From Tretioscincus oriximinensis (lineage: Eukaryota; Chordata; Lepidosauria; Squamata; Gymnophthalmidae): DNA of 64,000 nucleotides. Positions 25,052-36,355 of this stretch are shown one piece after another. Made by a program: the position numbers and the translations under genes. Under the pieces are notes generated by a model. It was not told the origin of the DNA, searched no databases, and saw only the letters and a list, made by a program, of their open reading frames with translations. Within the stretch, counting starts at the first letter, position 1. Each line of letters begins with the position of its first letter. Where the stretch lies: assembly GCA_022410635.1 (NCBI GenBank), contig JAJVDF010000215.1, positions 736,727-800,726 on the forward strand, written 5' to 3'.

Positions 25052-25919
25052 ATGAATGGCAGAGGTGGAGTCCAGGCTATTGCATCAGGCAATTAAATAG
25101 GAAATTACGAGCCAGATGGTATAGGACACCTACCCAACTTGCTCATATAGGAGGTATCTCTCCGTTAGGTTGGTATGGGTGTAATGCTGAGGGGACTTAC
25201 CTTCATATGTGGTATCATTGTCCTCGGATTAGGGAATTCTGGCAAGACATGGCAGTGGAGATTAATTTTATATTACATGTAGATATCCCGTTTTCAGAAC
25301 AACTTTTGATAAGGAATGATACTCGGTTAAACTTACATCATCAGGAATACGCGTTGCACAATTGTATCTGGGCAGCCCAACTTACTATTGCCCGAGGATG
25401 AAAGACAGGGGGAAATGGTCGAAGCACACATGGTTAGATTACTTAATTGAACTTTTAATTTTTGATGCATTCCAGTTACACCTACAAGGGGCACAGGTAA
25501 ATAATTTGTGGCATTATAATTGGCGGGAAGTTATATCGGTTGGTGTTAACAGTGATAGATATCTGGTGCTATCCAGTGTTATCAATATGCTCTCTAAACT
25601 GCATTATGTATAAAATGTTTATGTAAATATCTTCATTGNTGTCTGAGGTATGTTCAATGGGAGGGGGATGGGAGGTTTTTTGTGGTATTTGTGTGTGTAT
25701 AAAACATCCAATAAAAATAATTTTTTTAAAAAAAATATATAACAAATGACAGGCAAAATACCANTTTCCTTGGTCAGTTCAACCCTGGAAATTTCTAATA
25801 AAGCATGTAGACCTCTTTGGAGCCACTAACATTGGAGAGATTATATTTATAGTGACTCTAGGGATTTACAATGTCAAAAAAGAACCTTGGGAGCATTTTG
25901 GCTGTTGTTCCAACAGGTA

Positions 25920-26660
25920 TGAACATTATACAAGAGAAGCCCTGCTCAAGCAGGCCACAACGCATTTATTCTAGCATTTTGTCTCAAACAGTGGCCCACC
26001 AATTGAATATTGGCATCTTAAACAGAAGATGGCAAAATCTTCACCTGTTCTCAACTACCTACAAATGGTATTTCAGGAATCCTGCCTTTATCCTATCCTG
26101 GAGGCAGTATCAAGAGATCCAGCCTAGTAGATATTTACAGTGATACCTCGCTTCTCGAACATAATTCGTTCCAGGAGGACGGTCGAGAACCAAATTGTTC
26201 NAGAACCGAAGCAATGATGACGCAAGCAAGGCGCGACGCAATGATGANGCAAGCAAGGCGCGCTGGGCCGAATGAACGGCATTCGGCTCATCTCGGAAGT
26301 TCGAGTTCCAAATATTTGTTCGGATTCCAAGACAAAAGTTTCTCGAATCTCCTAGTCGAATACCGATTTGGTCGAAAGTCAAGGCGTTCGAGAACCGAGG
26401 TATCACTGTATACCCTTTTGGCTAATCCTGTCTTAAATCTAGCTAAACTGCTAACTATCACCACCTCTTCTAGAAGTGAATTCCATAGACTAATGACTCT
26501 CTAGTAAAAAAAGAAAAATTCCCTTGTCTGTCCTAACCCTTTTGTCCATCAGTTTTAAGAAATGCCCCCTGGTTCACTTTATCTATCCCATACATGATTT
26601 TATACCTCAATCAGATCACCTCTTAAACACCACCTTTCAAGGCTGAAGAGACCTAGACNT
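25920..26660 (-). mobile_element. CR1/L3-type LINE 3' end, split by a mariner MITE
   Basis: Read on the minus strand, the ORF-end segment (26411-26660, with ACCACCTCTTCTAGAAGTGA on the plus strand) precedes the 3' UTR (25920-26137, with AGAAGCCCTGCTCAAGCAGG on the plus strand). The TA-flanked MITE at 26138-26408 lies between them. Confidence 0.6.
26138..26408. mobile_element. Tc1/mariner (pogo/Tigger-like) MITE, TA duplication
   Basis: The ends CAGTGATACCTCG and CGAGGTATCACTG are inverted, and each is bounded by TA. A TTCTCGAAC / GTTCGAGAA arm continues the inversion. The 271-bp element has no coding sequence. It interrupts a minus-strand CR1 remnant that continues on both sides (25920-26137 and 26411-26660), so it is younger than that CR1. 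Confidence 0.75.
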
Positions 26661-27440
26661 TGCACCCTGATTTCAAAAGGGAGGTGTGTACTTCTAATTC
26701 ACTTTCAGTCCTAAAAAACTGGACTAATTCTTTAGTACAATTCTTTAGAACTAAAGATGGATTAAACATCAGGCCTAGTAGTTTGTGTTTACATCCCACC
26801 TCTAATCTATTTTTTCTATTCTAAAATATACACGAAAGGGAAAAACGACAGCCTGCCCTGTGAGTGATCCTACAGTACCCACAATCCGCCTCAATGACTA
26901 CTCTAAGCAACCTCAGAGATTTTTTTTTAACCATCTATGAACACCATGTTAAGCCTCTGGAGTTCCCCAAATTCTTGGTTTTCTGTAAGTGATAATTATT
27001 CATATAACAGTGTTTAGTGTTCCACAGTAGTTCTTGGGAACCATACTGGGAATGAATGAACAACATTCTGTCAAGCAAACACACATTGAGTTATTAACTT
27101 TTCAAAAGGGTTGGGAGAGAATTAGGCAGAGAGAAAGGACTGAATGTGACGTTAGGTCTGTACTAGGATATCTTACATATGTCTGTTTGAATGAATCTTG
27201 ACAATGGGACAAGTATACTTTGTATTCTACTTCAACTCTTATCTCAGCTAGGAATTCACAGGGTAATCTTAGATTAGTTAGTATTTTTACAGCTTCCATC
27301 CTGTNTTGATTCAAGAGCCAACTTTAAAAGATTTTAGGCTGTAGTCACACACAATAATTTTATTTTTTATTTTAAAATACTTTACATTTTTCAGTACAAT
27401 ATATGAAAGAAGTACTTCATTTCAGCAGTTTTAAACTATA

Positions 27441-27515
27441 CTGCTCAAAACAATTAAGGGAACACTTAGTGTTACACTGTTATGTTAAAAGTGTTCCCTT
27501 AATTGTTTTGAGCAG
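27441..27515. mobile_element. 75-bp mariner-type MITE with perfect 25-bp inverted repeats
   Basis: CTGCTCAAAACAATTAAGGG plus AACAC (27441-27465) is exactly repeated in inverse at 27491-27515, around a 25-base loop and flanked by TA. The arms resemble the ends of mariner elements. The element is little more than two ends joined. Confidence 0.75.
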
Positions 27516-27589
27516 TATATTTCTCCCCTTTTATATACTCCTTCCTCCCTTTTTATTTCTCCCCCGACATACTGTATAGTTTCAATCCT

Positions 27590-28210
27590 TACCAAGGGGC
27601 TACATCTGGACTACAAATTGTAATTATAATGACTCCTTATATGTGACATCCAAAAATTATTAAATTCTAACCATTTCCTTTTACAATCACTAATCTTCTG
27701 TCCATTTTCCAGACTATTAATTCTATAATTCAGTATCTCTATTGCAATATTATTAATATTCCTATAGTCTCTGGATTGTCCATTTAATATTTTCCTTCCA
27801 CCCATCTACCCCTACTAGAACAGTCTGAGCACAGGCTTATCAATTACATCTCTCAATTGTACAGGCATGATAGTTTCCATGTTGCCATGTACTGTTACCA
27901 TTTTACTTTTTAATCTTAATTATAATTTTAGATTGCAATTATTTCATCTTCCATCAATTCCCAATATTCCCGAGCTTTTTCACACTTCCGTATCATATGT
28001 ATAAATATACCTTTTNGTTGGCATCCATGCCAACACATCCCAGAAACAATAGCAAAGAACTGTGCAAGTGTTCTATACAATTTGTGCAATGTTTTTTATT
28101 CTCATCCCTTTCGTATGGTTACTTTTACAGGTTTTTATTCTTTTTATTTCACTACCAGTTTCCTCTTTTCTAATACCAATATCCATATTCCATGTTCCAC
28201 ATAATGTGGG
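27590..28210 (-). pseudogene. L1-clade LINE ORF2 C-terminal remnant
   Basis: Minus-strand codons near 28030-27950 read HMIRKCEKAREYWELMEDE, the same region as GTYLHMWYHCPRIREFWQDM in the L1 at 23820. They continue into WLEFNNFWMSHIRS (about 27610-27690). Stops break the frame. It is in opposite orientation to the L1 at 23820. Confidence 0.65.
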
Positions 28211-30029
28211 ATGTGCTAAAGGGGATGAAATCTGAGGATGTCCTCAGAAAATAACACACCTGCCATACTCCCAATGCCTACGCACCACTGAAGTTTTAAA
28301 GATAGTAAGTGTTCTGGTAAGATTACCACATTAGATATGGCACCACTTTGACCTTGCCTTTGGCTGAAAAACTGCTGCCCCTTCCCTATTTTTGAGATGT
28401 GGATGTTTTTAACATGTTAATTGTGTTTTTATTGTTAACTACCCTGAGACCTTCAGGTATAGGGTGGTATAAAAAAGGTAAATAAATAAGTAATAAATAA
28501 AATCCCAGCTGTGCCCTACTAAAGCATAATGGCATGTAGACAACAAGCCCTTTAAACTAGAGCTCCTTCATAACATTTGGAATGTGTATCTGCTCTTGAA
28601 CTGCCCTGCGTCACTGCCATGTTCCACAGACAGCAGTTCCCTAAGGTAAAGGGAATGAATAATCCCCTTTATTCAGGGAGCTGAAACAGAAGCAGGTCAG
28701 TGCATTTTGAGTCAAAGGCAAAAACATCATTGGTCTCGGCTCCTTGCAAATGGCCTTTAGTTAGAGGTATCTTTTCTGTCTCTCAAATCAAAAGACTAAT
28801 TGAAAGGATTTTTGTAAATTTTGATATGGTAATGCATGAAAAACATAAAGAGTAGAGTATTGTAACTGCTATCTGCAGTTAAGGTAGATATGGTGTGGAG
28901 CCTAGGGAAATTGCTTCATATTCAGTTTGGATTGTGGCATCATGCAGTGCTATGCGTCCCTGCTACATTTTATTTTATTCCTTCCTACTATTGTGTCTCA
29001 GTCAACAGTTCTTTCTGAACGTTTGGTTCCCATTCCAGGGTTCCTTCCTTACATCTTNATGTCTTCAGGAACTTGAAAGGCAGATTAGAAGGCAAACCGC
29101 ATAAAGAGATTATAAATACAAAAATTCAAATAAAACAAAGATTATAGCGTTTTGCAATCCTATGAGCCCATCCCAACACTTCCCTAGCAATATGTTATAT
29201 AAACATCAACTCTGCCAAGTTGATGTAAGCAAGATAAATGAAAAGTGATAAATTCCCTTGACCCACAGCTTTCTCTTTCAACATAGTTGTACTCTTAGCC
29301 TGACCTTCCTCTTGACCCCTTCCCTTCTACTCAGGGCTAATAACTCCACAGATATAAAAACCAGTAATAAAGTATTATTTTTTCCCTGATCTAATTCAAA
29401 GTTGGTAAATATTATTGATCATTGCTCAATAAGAAGCTGTCCTGGCTGGAATGTGAGATTTATTCCATCGTATAGATTTCCATCCACACAGAATTCTATC
29501 TTTTTAAAAGGCAAATAAGCACAAACATATACAAACTGATGTCAGCTAATTTACACATTGTTTAGTGTACATATTTCAAAGCTACCTTTTGAAAGCAATT
29601 CAGATTTCCCACATTGGAGCAGCAATGGGGAAATGAAAAACTGCTGGCAAACGTTATCAACAATGGCAAGAGATTCGGATTCCCTTCCTGCCACGAGACC
29701 CAGTTCTTCAGTGTGCTTCTGGTCACCAGTGCAAGATTAACACAAATTGTGTTAACCTGCAGTTGGGATGGTTTTCTGAGTGAACTCTGATCAGATGCCA
29801 CGTTGCTGTGCAAACAGCGCATTGTGAAACATTTTTCATTTGATGTAAGTGGGAAATGGATGCGCCCAACACAGAGCCAAAAAAGCCTTCACACCCAATT
29901 TCCTCCACTAGTGAGGACACGGTCTATGTGATCTCAGGCCTGATCCATTAGGACTTCTCTTGCGCTTTTTTTAGTTCAAAACAAAGAATGTCAATGACTG
30001 CAAAATATTGCATACTATCAATCTATACA
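28211..30029. other. Intronic stretch, SINE tail only
   Basis: ACTACCCTGAGACCTTCAGG then AGGGTGGTATAAAAAAGGTA and an AAATAAATAA end at 28435-28500 look like a SINE 3' tail. The rest is unremarkable. Confidence 0.6.
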
Positions 30030-30609
30030 TTAAGGCTGCATCTCCATTAAGGATATTAAGCAATCTATTTGCTAAAAAGGTTTGTGGTCCCGCTTTTTAT
30101 GTCAGTTAATTTTTTTCAATATAGCAGCAGACGTCTTTTAAATGCAAGGCACATTTANATGGGAACATTCAGTAATGTGAATTNAGGCTAGCTGTAAAAA
30201 GTTCATTGGCTCTCGGCTCGCTGAGAATATTGGGAATTGTAGTAAAATAAGCACAGCAATGACTTATGGCAGACCTGGGCAAGGGGCGGCCCGAGGGCCA
30301 CATGCGGCCCTCCTACTGTCTCTGACCGGCCCGCCTCTCTTAGCTCAGAGTTATAAACAGTATTGGGTAGAACTGAGTTAACTATATTAATCCGGCCCTC
30401 TAAAACCATCCCAATTTCTCATGCGGCCCCTTGGGAAAAATTAATTGCCCACCCCTGACTTATGNTGTATGTGATGTCACACGGTTACCAGGAAATGTTA
30501 TGGAGAAAAAAGAATCAGAAGAAAATTGGGGGTGAGTGAACTTGCAGATATGTTTTTTTCAGATTTAATAAAAATAGCGATATTAACGTTGTAATGAAGA
30601 ANCAGCCTA
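30030..30609 (+). mobile_element. Non-autonomous DNA transposon, family A, copy 1 (interrupted)
   Basis: The ends are imperfect inverted repeats: TTAAGGCTGCATCTCCATTA at the left, and at the right the complement of TTAGGCTGNTTCTTCATTA. The interior shares blocks with copies at 22949-23305 and 32204-32597, notably TTTGCTAAAAAGG, GGTCCCG and AGCCAATGAA near a CTCAGCGAGCTGAGAG-like palindrome. The copy is split by the hAT MITE at 30270-30457. The superfamily is not certain. Confidence 0.65.
30270..30457. mobile_element. 188-bp hAT MITE with 8-bp TSD
   Basis: The terminal sequences CAGACCTGGGCAA and (inverted) CAGGGGTGGGCAA bracket a 188-bp element. It has the typical GGCCCGAGGGCCACATGCGG motif near one end and ATGCGGCCCC near the other. 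The flanks are ACTTATGG (30262-30269) and ACTTATGN (30458-30465), an 8-bp target duplication in which the N hides the last base. It is inserted inside an older element at 30030-30609. Confidence 0.8.
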
Positions 30610-31555
30610 AATCATGAAAAATAATTTAAAAAACCCTCCAACTTTATTTTAGGAGTCTAGTGATTCTTGAACAAAATCAAAATGCCCCCACATAGTCTTT
30701 ACTTTTAGTTTTCCATAATAAAAATGAGACTGCCTTTGATGGAAAAAAGAACTGGCTTTCTGCAAAGTTCCAAGCAGGGTTTATCATTTTTGGCAGCATT
30801 TTACCTACCGCAGATAGATACTGTCGGCACTATTTCCAGAAATGATCTACGCAGAAAGGCTATAGTTGGTTTACATTTGCTTTAGACGGTCCTTTTAAGC
30901 TACAAAATCTGAAAGGCAAGAGACGTTTTCCAGCAACCAGACTTGCCTCTTGAAGAAGTTAATCTTCCTTCATCAAAAAAGTGTCACGTTCAGGTCCAAT
31001 TAAAATATGACAATGCCCAGGCTCCATAAACATGATTTGAAGCTCTTCACACGTTTTCACACTCTCTTTCTACTCTCCTTTCCTATCATGGAGAATTTTC
31101 ACTATCCTTTTTCATCTTCAGCACAAGCTTTAAGCCATAATTAACTCAGGCAGCAGTGACACAGCAGTGACATTTAAGTTACAGACAACTGCAGAAAGAA
31201 ACATTCACCTTCTTTGGTTGCTGGGAGAGAAGGGAGGAATACACTTTCATTTTCTCCATCTACTGCCTTCTCCCATTTTGTCTATTGTTTTTAGGCAAAG
31301 TCAACAAGAAAAGGTTTTTTTAAGACAAGCCACAGCATCAGTAAGTTAGAGAAAAGCCCTGTCTGGGCCGCATTTTGGAAAGGAAAAACCATAAAAAATA
31401 ACTCTTTCTGCTCAGCAAAAAGACAGACTAGAGGGATTGGGTTGCCATATGCCCTGGGAATTCCACGACTTCCTGGAACAGTACCTTTTCCCAGTCCTTC
31501 CAGGNAACAGGGTTCCGTTGCCAGATCCCCTCTGCTGCCGGTCTTTTTTCTGGAC

Positions 31556-31735
31556 ATAGAATCATAGAATCATAGAGTCGGAAGGGACCTCCAAGGTCAT
31601 CGGGTCCAACCCCCTGCTCGATGCAGGATTCATTAAACCATCCCAGACAGATGACTGTCCAGTCTCTGTTTGAAAACTTCCAGGGAAGGCGAACTCACCA
31701 CCCCCTGTGGCAAACTGTTCCACATGCACATGCCC
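31556..31735 (-). mobile_element. CR1 3' end
   Basis: On the plus strand, AGAATCATAGAATCATAGAG, TCGGAAGGGACCTCCAAGGT and CATCCCAGACAGATGACTGT are the inverse of the CR1 3' end also present at 1-531. The sequence after 31740 is different. Confidence 0.75.
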
Positions 31736-32203
31736 GGAAATGAGAAAAAGCTGTTAGTCCCTCCCAGCCCAGCACACTGGACACAGGACTGCAAGAAGCA
31801 ACTGCAGCTGTTGCTTCTTGCTGCCCAACCAGTGGGCAAAGTCATATCTGTGCGCCATTGAAGCAGCACTAGTATAAAATAAAACTGAGAACCTCGTACG
31901 ATGGGGGAATGGATGGATGCTTTGTTTTGTTCTGTCCAGTTCTGTCTTCTCTTTGTATGTTTCACTTTGTCTAGTATAAATTAAAAAATATAAAAATTAA
32001 TAAATAAAATGGTGACAAGGTGTGAGCAAAGGACACCAAGCATGCATGTGTGGGAATTTTGCACTGATGAAATATCAAGATGTTGTTATGCCAGACAGAG
32101 GTAAACAGCACAGCACTGAGCATTCACTATGCCATCTGGGCAACACATATTATATTATATCATCTCATCGTCTTACATCTGAATACACCAATAGCTTACG
32201 TTA

Positions 32204-32597
32204 TTAGGATGCTTCCCCATTACATCCTTAATATTGCTTTTTTTAATCAAATCCGAGAAAAACATCCGCAGGTATGTCTTCACTCACTTCCAATTTTCTT
32301 CACTGCTTCATGTTTCTCTGTAACCACGTGATTACAATTCCCAGCATTCTCAGCGAGCTGAGAGCCAATGAGCTTTTTACAGATAGCCTCAATTCACATC
32401 ATTTAATGGCCCCACTAGGCAATCTTTCACATTTAAAAGTAGTATGCTGCTGAATCAAGAAAAATGAGCTAACAGAAAAAACGGGACCAAAAGCCTTTTT
32501 AGCAAATCAGCTGCTGAAACTCCGTGAGGTAATGGGCCGAATTCTACTTGATGTTGCTGCTAACTCAGTAAATATCCTTAATGGAGATGCAGACTTA
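32204..32597 (-). mobile_element. Non-autonomous DNA transposon, family A, copy 3
   Basis: This copy is inverted relative to the one at 30030-30609. It opens with TTAGGATGCTTCCCCATTAC and closes with TATCCTTAATGGAGATGCAG, matching the two ends of that copy. The shared core reads ATTACAATTCCCAGCATTCTC followed by AGCGAGCTGAGAGCCAATGA. No coding capacity is visible. Confidence 0.65.
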
Positions 32598-33279
32598 GTC
32601 TGGATCAGAATTTCTAGCATGGGGATCTTGATGCACAATATTTCATTAACTGAATCTACCACTGCAGAAGAAGTGAGGTGTTCGTGACAGCTCATGCTAT
32701 CTACTTTTTACTTCTTAGTCTTAAGAGACTCTGGGACTACCTTGGTAGATATTATAAACTATTAATTTAAGCTCTAATTCAGTATTTGAAGTGTCTCCAC
32801 ATTAAAGACAGCTCCTCTTGGACGTATTTGTTCAAGCTCGTTCATTTTTTACTAAAACTGGGTGATCTGCCCCAGCCTAGAAGAACAGGTGCAGTCGAAC
32901 AGTTTTGACTACAGAAAGAGGGCAACACTGTGAATAAAACTCATATTTCGTTGGAGAGATGTTCTACTACTTTTACTGATTTGCAACAATATGTCATGTG
33001 ACCCATGCCATTATTTGACTTTACTGACTTGTATTTCCTGATCAGTCATGAAGAAAAGGCCCAGAATCCCCATTTTTGAGTCATGCACATCTGTGCAATC
33101 TTAGAACCATGCCGTGACTCCTTGCTGGGCTCAGCATGCATGCCGTGAACCTGCTGCCAGGGGGAAATGAAAAAAGTAGAGGCAACACNTCTCTTGCAAA
33201 AGCATTTGGCGATGTCATCACTGGGGTGAAACTAAGGTTGGCAATGATTATTATTCAACCTCCCTTTTCACCTTTTAAA

Positions 33280-33585
33280 ATCATATTAGCTCAAGTTGCT
33301 AAGGAATCCTTCTCTCATCCGGGACATGGGGTTTCGAAGCCCTGTGTGGGACGTGGGGAGGGGTGAGCACCTTCCACTAGCCTGTAGCTCTAGCCAACCC
33401 AGCTATTCGAAAGCAAGAATTGTAAGAAATTGCAACTGATTGCACGTAGATAAATAGGAACCACCACAGCCTGGTGGGGAAGATAGAATGTCAGCATTCG
33501 GGCAAAATACCCTTGTAAGCCACTTTGAGTTCCCTTGAAAGGTGAGAAAAGCAGGATATAAGAACCCAGTTCTTCTTCTTCTAAT
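33280..33585 (+). mobile_element. tRNA-derived SINE, family 1
   Basis: TAGCTCAAGTTGCTAAGGAA and GGGGTTTCGAAGCCCTGTGT at the head, ACCACAGCCTGGTGGGG in the body, and a CTTTGAAAGGTGAG then TTCTTCTTCTT tail. Confidence 0.75.
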
Positions 33586-33589
33586 GACT

Positions 33590-35077
33590 TTAGTCCTTTA
33601 CAAAGAAATCTAAAAAGAAATACCATAAACAGAAGAAGTTTCTTTACATACCAAAGCAGAACTTTCCTCTGATTGCCTTCGCCACCTGTGACCTCCTAGG
33701 CTGCATATATCAGTCCATGTTTTGCCACCTGCCATGTATTTGACAAACCACCTGTTTTGCAGCTGTGTTTCTCCTGGTATGTCACCAGTTTTATTGAGCT
33801 TTGCTGCCTTTAAGCACTCCATATTAAGACCTATAGATCTGGCTTCCCTAGCACCACACTGCAAAGCTATTAGGTGCCCTGCAATGCAGCAATCAGCATG
33901 CTACTTCCTAACTTGAATAAAGGAACTGTCGGGAAGATTTTCTTCAGCATAATAAAGAAGGCAAATGGAATTGTCTTTGAATCTTTATTTTAACAGGATA
34001 GCTTTAGATGTACCTAACAGGAACATTCAGGATCCTGTGCATCAACAAGTTACCCACTTACAAGGGGTAGTGAGAGACATCTGCAATGTGCATTAAAAAT
34101 AGGAGAAAGTGATGGCACAGTTGATTGCTATCAAAGAATGGTTTTAACTGCCAGATACTAATTAATGAGAAAGGTCTTTTGACGATTGCTCTGTTGTGCT
34201 GTAGGCCAGTGAGTATGGATTACAGGCAAATCTGATCTGGAGCAGGGTCATCTGCACCACAATACAATTCTAGCCCAACCTCCACACCAGCAATGAAGCT
34301 TGCATGACCTTCAGATCCATTTTGGTGGCACACTATGTTGCACTGCCAAAACAGGTCCCACAATAGTTTTGAAAACGGACATCCGACTTCTGCACACTTC
34401 TGTGTTACGGATCAGCCTCGCTAGTATGCCATGGACCTGTTTAATCAGTTCCAACACTAATTCAGACCAGGAACCTCTTAAACTAGATTACATTACATCT
34501 AAAATGCAAAACAGAAGTGGACTNAATTAATCCTACAGTAAGCAAGGGACAAACCCATTACATTTCACAAAATTCTTGAATATATAGATCTCCCACAATA
34601 AAAGCAGCCAAGTGGCTAAAGCTTGAGGAAACTGACGGTACATTTTCCACATTCTTTAGGACCACAGTCTAGCACTGATCAGCAAATGTGGCTCTGTTGT
34701 TAAGGCTAATTAGAATCGTCTAGAATCTGTACTCAGCAGGGCCTCATATTCAGAGGCATGCGAGAATCTGCCCAAAGGTGGAGACACAGATTTTGTGATG
34801 GTCTAGCCTTCTGTTTCGCTCTTCAACTCAACTAATTGCCATGACTTTTGCAGGGAACAAACACATATCTCACCACTCTTTAGATTTGCTTTGTCTAAGG
34901 TGTCACTCTTTCACCCTTTGAACACCTCTATGGCAACATTAGGATGCTATGCAGATCCTGCTCTGTTTTTTATTATCCTACATGCAGAATATGGAATAAA
35001 GATGCTACAATATGACTAGGCAATGGAATGTTGAGGAAAGCTTCTTTTCGATAAGGAGAATTTGATTGTAGAACATA
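33590..35077. other. Intronic stretch, no gene
   Basis: No repeat or exon recognised. Open frames at 33610-33864 and 34300-34530 have no known motif. Confidence 0.6.
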
Positions 35078-35250
35078 AAAACATAGGGGGAGTCCTGCTG
35101 GAACATGCCATAGGTCAGTCTGTGTCTCATGCAGTAGCCTACCAAGTGCTTGTGGACATCTCAAGCAGAAGAAAGAGAGAAAACTTTGCTTGTTCTCCAC
35201 TCCCTCAAAATGATATTTAAAGGCATTCTGACTATTTTTCCAGAGGTGTT
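35078..35250 (-). mobile_element. CR1/L3-type LINE 3' tail
   Basis: On the plus strand: ACATAAAAACATAGG, AGTCCTGCTGGAACATGCCA, GTCTCATGCAGTAGCCTACC. This is the inverse of the family 3' end; no coding part. Confidence 0.5.
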
Positions 35251-35357
35251 ATATAGACGTATTTTCTCATAGCCTTAGATAGATGTGTCTTCCCTAAGAT
35301 TGTCCAAACCTTTCCTAAAGCATCATGCAGAGAACTGACAACTTTCCCACTACTGAA

Positions 35358-35496
35358 CATCTAGCAACATGGGGTTCATAGCACCTTAGAGACTAACAAG
35401 AAAAAAGAGAGGCAGCATGAACTTTCTAAGTCAAATCTATTTATCCCCTTTCTAGATATTCCGGACCCAAGTTAATGCAGCTATTTCTTCAAAATC
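35358..35496 (+). repeat. Fold-back repeat, partial
   Basis: It has CATAGCACCTTAGAGACTAA, GGCAGCATGAAC and the tail GACCCAAGTTAATGCAGC, but the second arm is lost. Confidence 0.5.
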
Positions 35497-35593
35497 TTCA
35501 CCGGACGTGTTGAAGAAGGGACAAAATTGCACCTTGCTAGGGTAGCTTTTATTGAGATTTTTGCTTAAAGCAAAGGATATGATTTAATGGTCG

Positions 35594-35742
35594 AAGGCTG
35601 CATCCCCACATCACTTATTTATTCCACTATAACTGGATATTCTGCAATAAAACACTGTGGGGACACATTTATTCCAGAATATCCATGCTTTATTGTGGAA
35701 TATCCAGTTACTGTGGAATAAATGATGTGGGGGCGCATCTAA
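35594..35742. mobile_element. Hairpin MITE, AAGGCTGCATCCCCACATC ends
   Basis: Two long arms pair: ACTATAACTGGATATTCTGC and CCACATCACTTATTTATTCC are matched in inverse by GTGGAATATCCAGTTACTG and GGAATAAATGATGTGG. A fragment of the same family (ATTGGATATTCTGGAAT) appears near 41370. Confidence 0.6.
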
Positions 35743-36183
35743 ATTTCCCTATCCAAATCTTCCTATATGAGTGACGAGAAGGGCAGTAAGGACAAGAAAG
35801 ACTTCAGTGGTAAAGAGCAGTAGAAACAGAATTTCATAATAATATAGTGGAATTCCGGAAGAATGTGATCGGCTTCTGGCTGTCTGGGGGCCTGAGGTAA
35901 AGCCTGGGAGCTCAGGGGGTAACAAATACTACAGTGCCACCCTGAGAGCAACTTTGAAACTTCATCCTATCCATCTGTAGAAGATACCGTCTTTGAGGCA
36001 ATATTACTGGCGTCATGTTTTTTCAATTGAGAAATCCAAAACTTCCCACACAATCCTTGGTGGGGAAACTGCTGCTACAGTTGTTACTCCTCCTCCACCT
36101 CATTCCCCCACCGCCCTTTTCTGTCTCTTAGTCTGAATTCTTCTAGTAACGAACACCCCACCCTGGCAATGATGGCTGGCTTA

Positions 36184-36232
36184 AAACCACAGTCTGCCTT
36201 GGTCACGCCTCTTTGGCAGCCAGGACAGGAAA
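36184..36232 (+). promoter_or_regulatory. Candidate RUNX and ETS sites upstream of TIMP1
   Basis: AACCACAG (36185-36192) is the reverse of a RUNX core, and AGGAAAA (36227-36233) contains an ETS core. RUNX and AP-1/ETS elements control the mammalian TIMP1 promoter, so the pairing within about 110 bases of the predicted start is suggestive. Both motifs are short and common. No clear AP-1 site was seen here. Confidence 0.3.
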
Positions 36233-36265
36233 AGCAGGGGGAACCGAGGGGGAAGTGGGGTGAGC

Positions 36266-36273
36266 TTTAAATA
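36266..36273 (+). promoter_or_regulatory. TIMP1: TATA-like box, candidate TIMP1 promoter
   Basis: TTTAAATA lies in a G-rich stretch, about 90 bases upstream of the predicted donor of the non-coding exon. It is the only TATA-like octamer well placed for that exon. Human TIMP1 transcription is usually described as using a weak or absent TATA box, so this call rests on position alone. Confidence 0.4.
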
Positions 36274-36296
36274 CCAGCCTGATGGGGCAGGGAAGC

Positions 36297-36355
36297 TACA
36301 AGCAGAAACTGAACTGGCTGGCAGGACACACAGGGAGAAGAACACAGAGATCAAG
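36297..36355 (+). other. TIMP1: Predicted non-coding first exon of TIMP1
   Basis: Human TIMP1 begins with a short non-coding exon. Here a good donor (CAAG|GTGAGG) falls at 36355/36356, and a TATA-like octamer lies about 30 bases upstream of 36297. The 5' boundary is inferred from that spacing only. Splicing to the acceptor at 37353/37354 would remove an intron of about 998 bases. RNA reads would settle it. Confidence 0.5.

Larger units (their letters stand above)
23820..25740 (+). pseudogene. L1-clade LINE, truncated ORF2 3' part with A-rich tail
   Basis: Broken frames encode typical L1 ORF2 segments: end of the reverse transcriptase (SGLKINTDKSELMLVNISR), FTYFGVKLNKNP, a linker (HALEMMIFSRLMFLFQKVP) and the late conserved GTYLHMWYHCPRIREFWQDM. 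After the stop there is a short 3' UTR and an A-rich end near 25740 with AATAAAA. Several stops and frameshifts and two internal tandem duplications make it non-functional. Confidence 0.8.
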
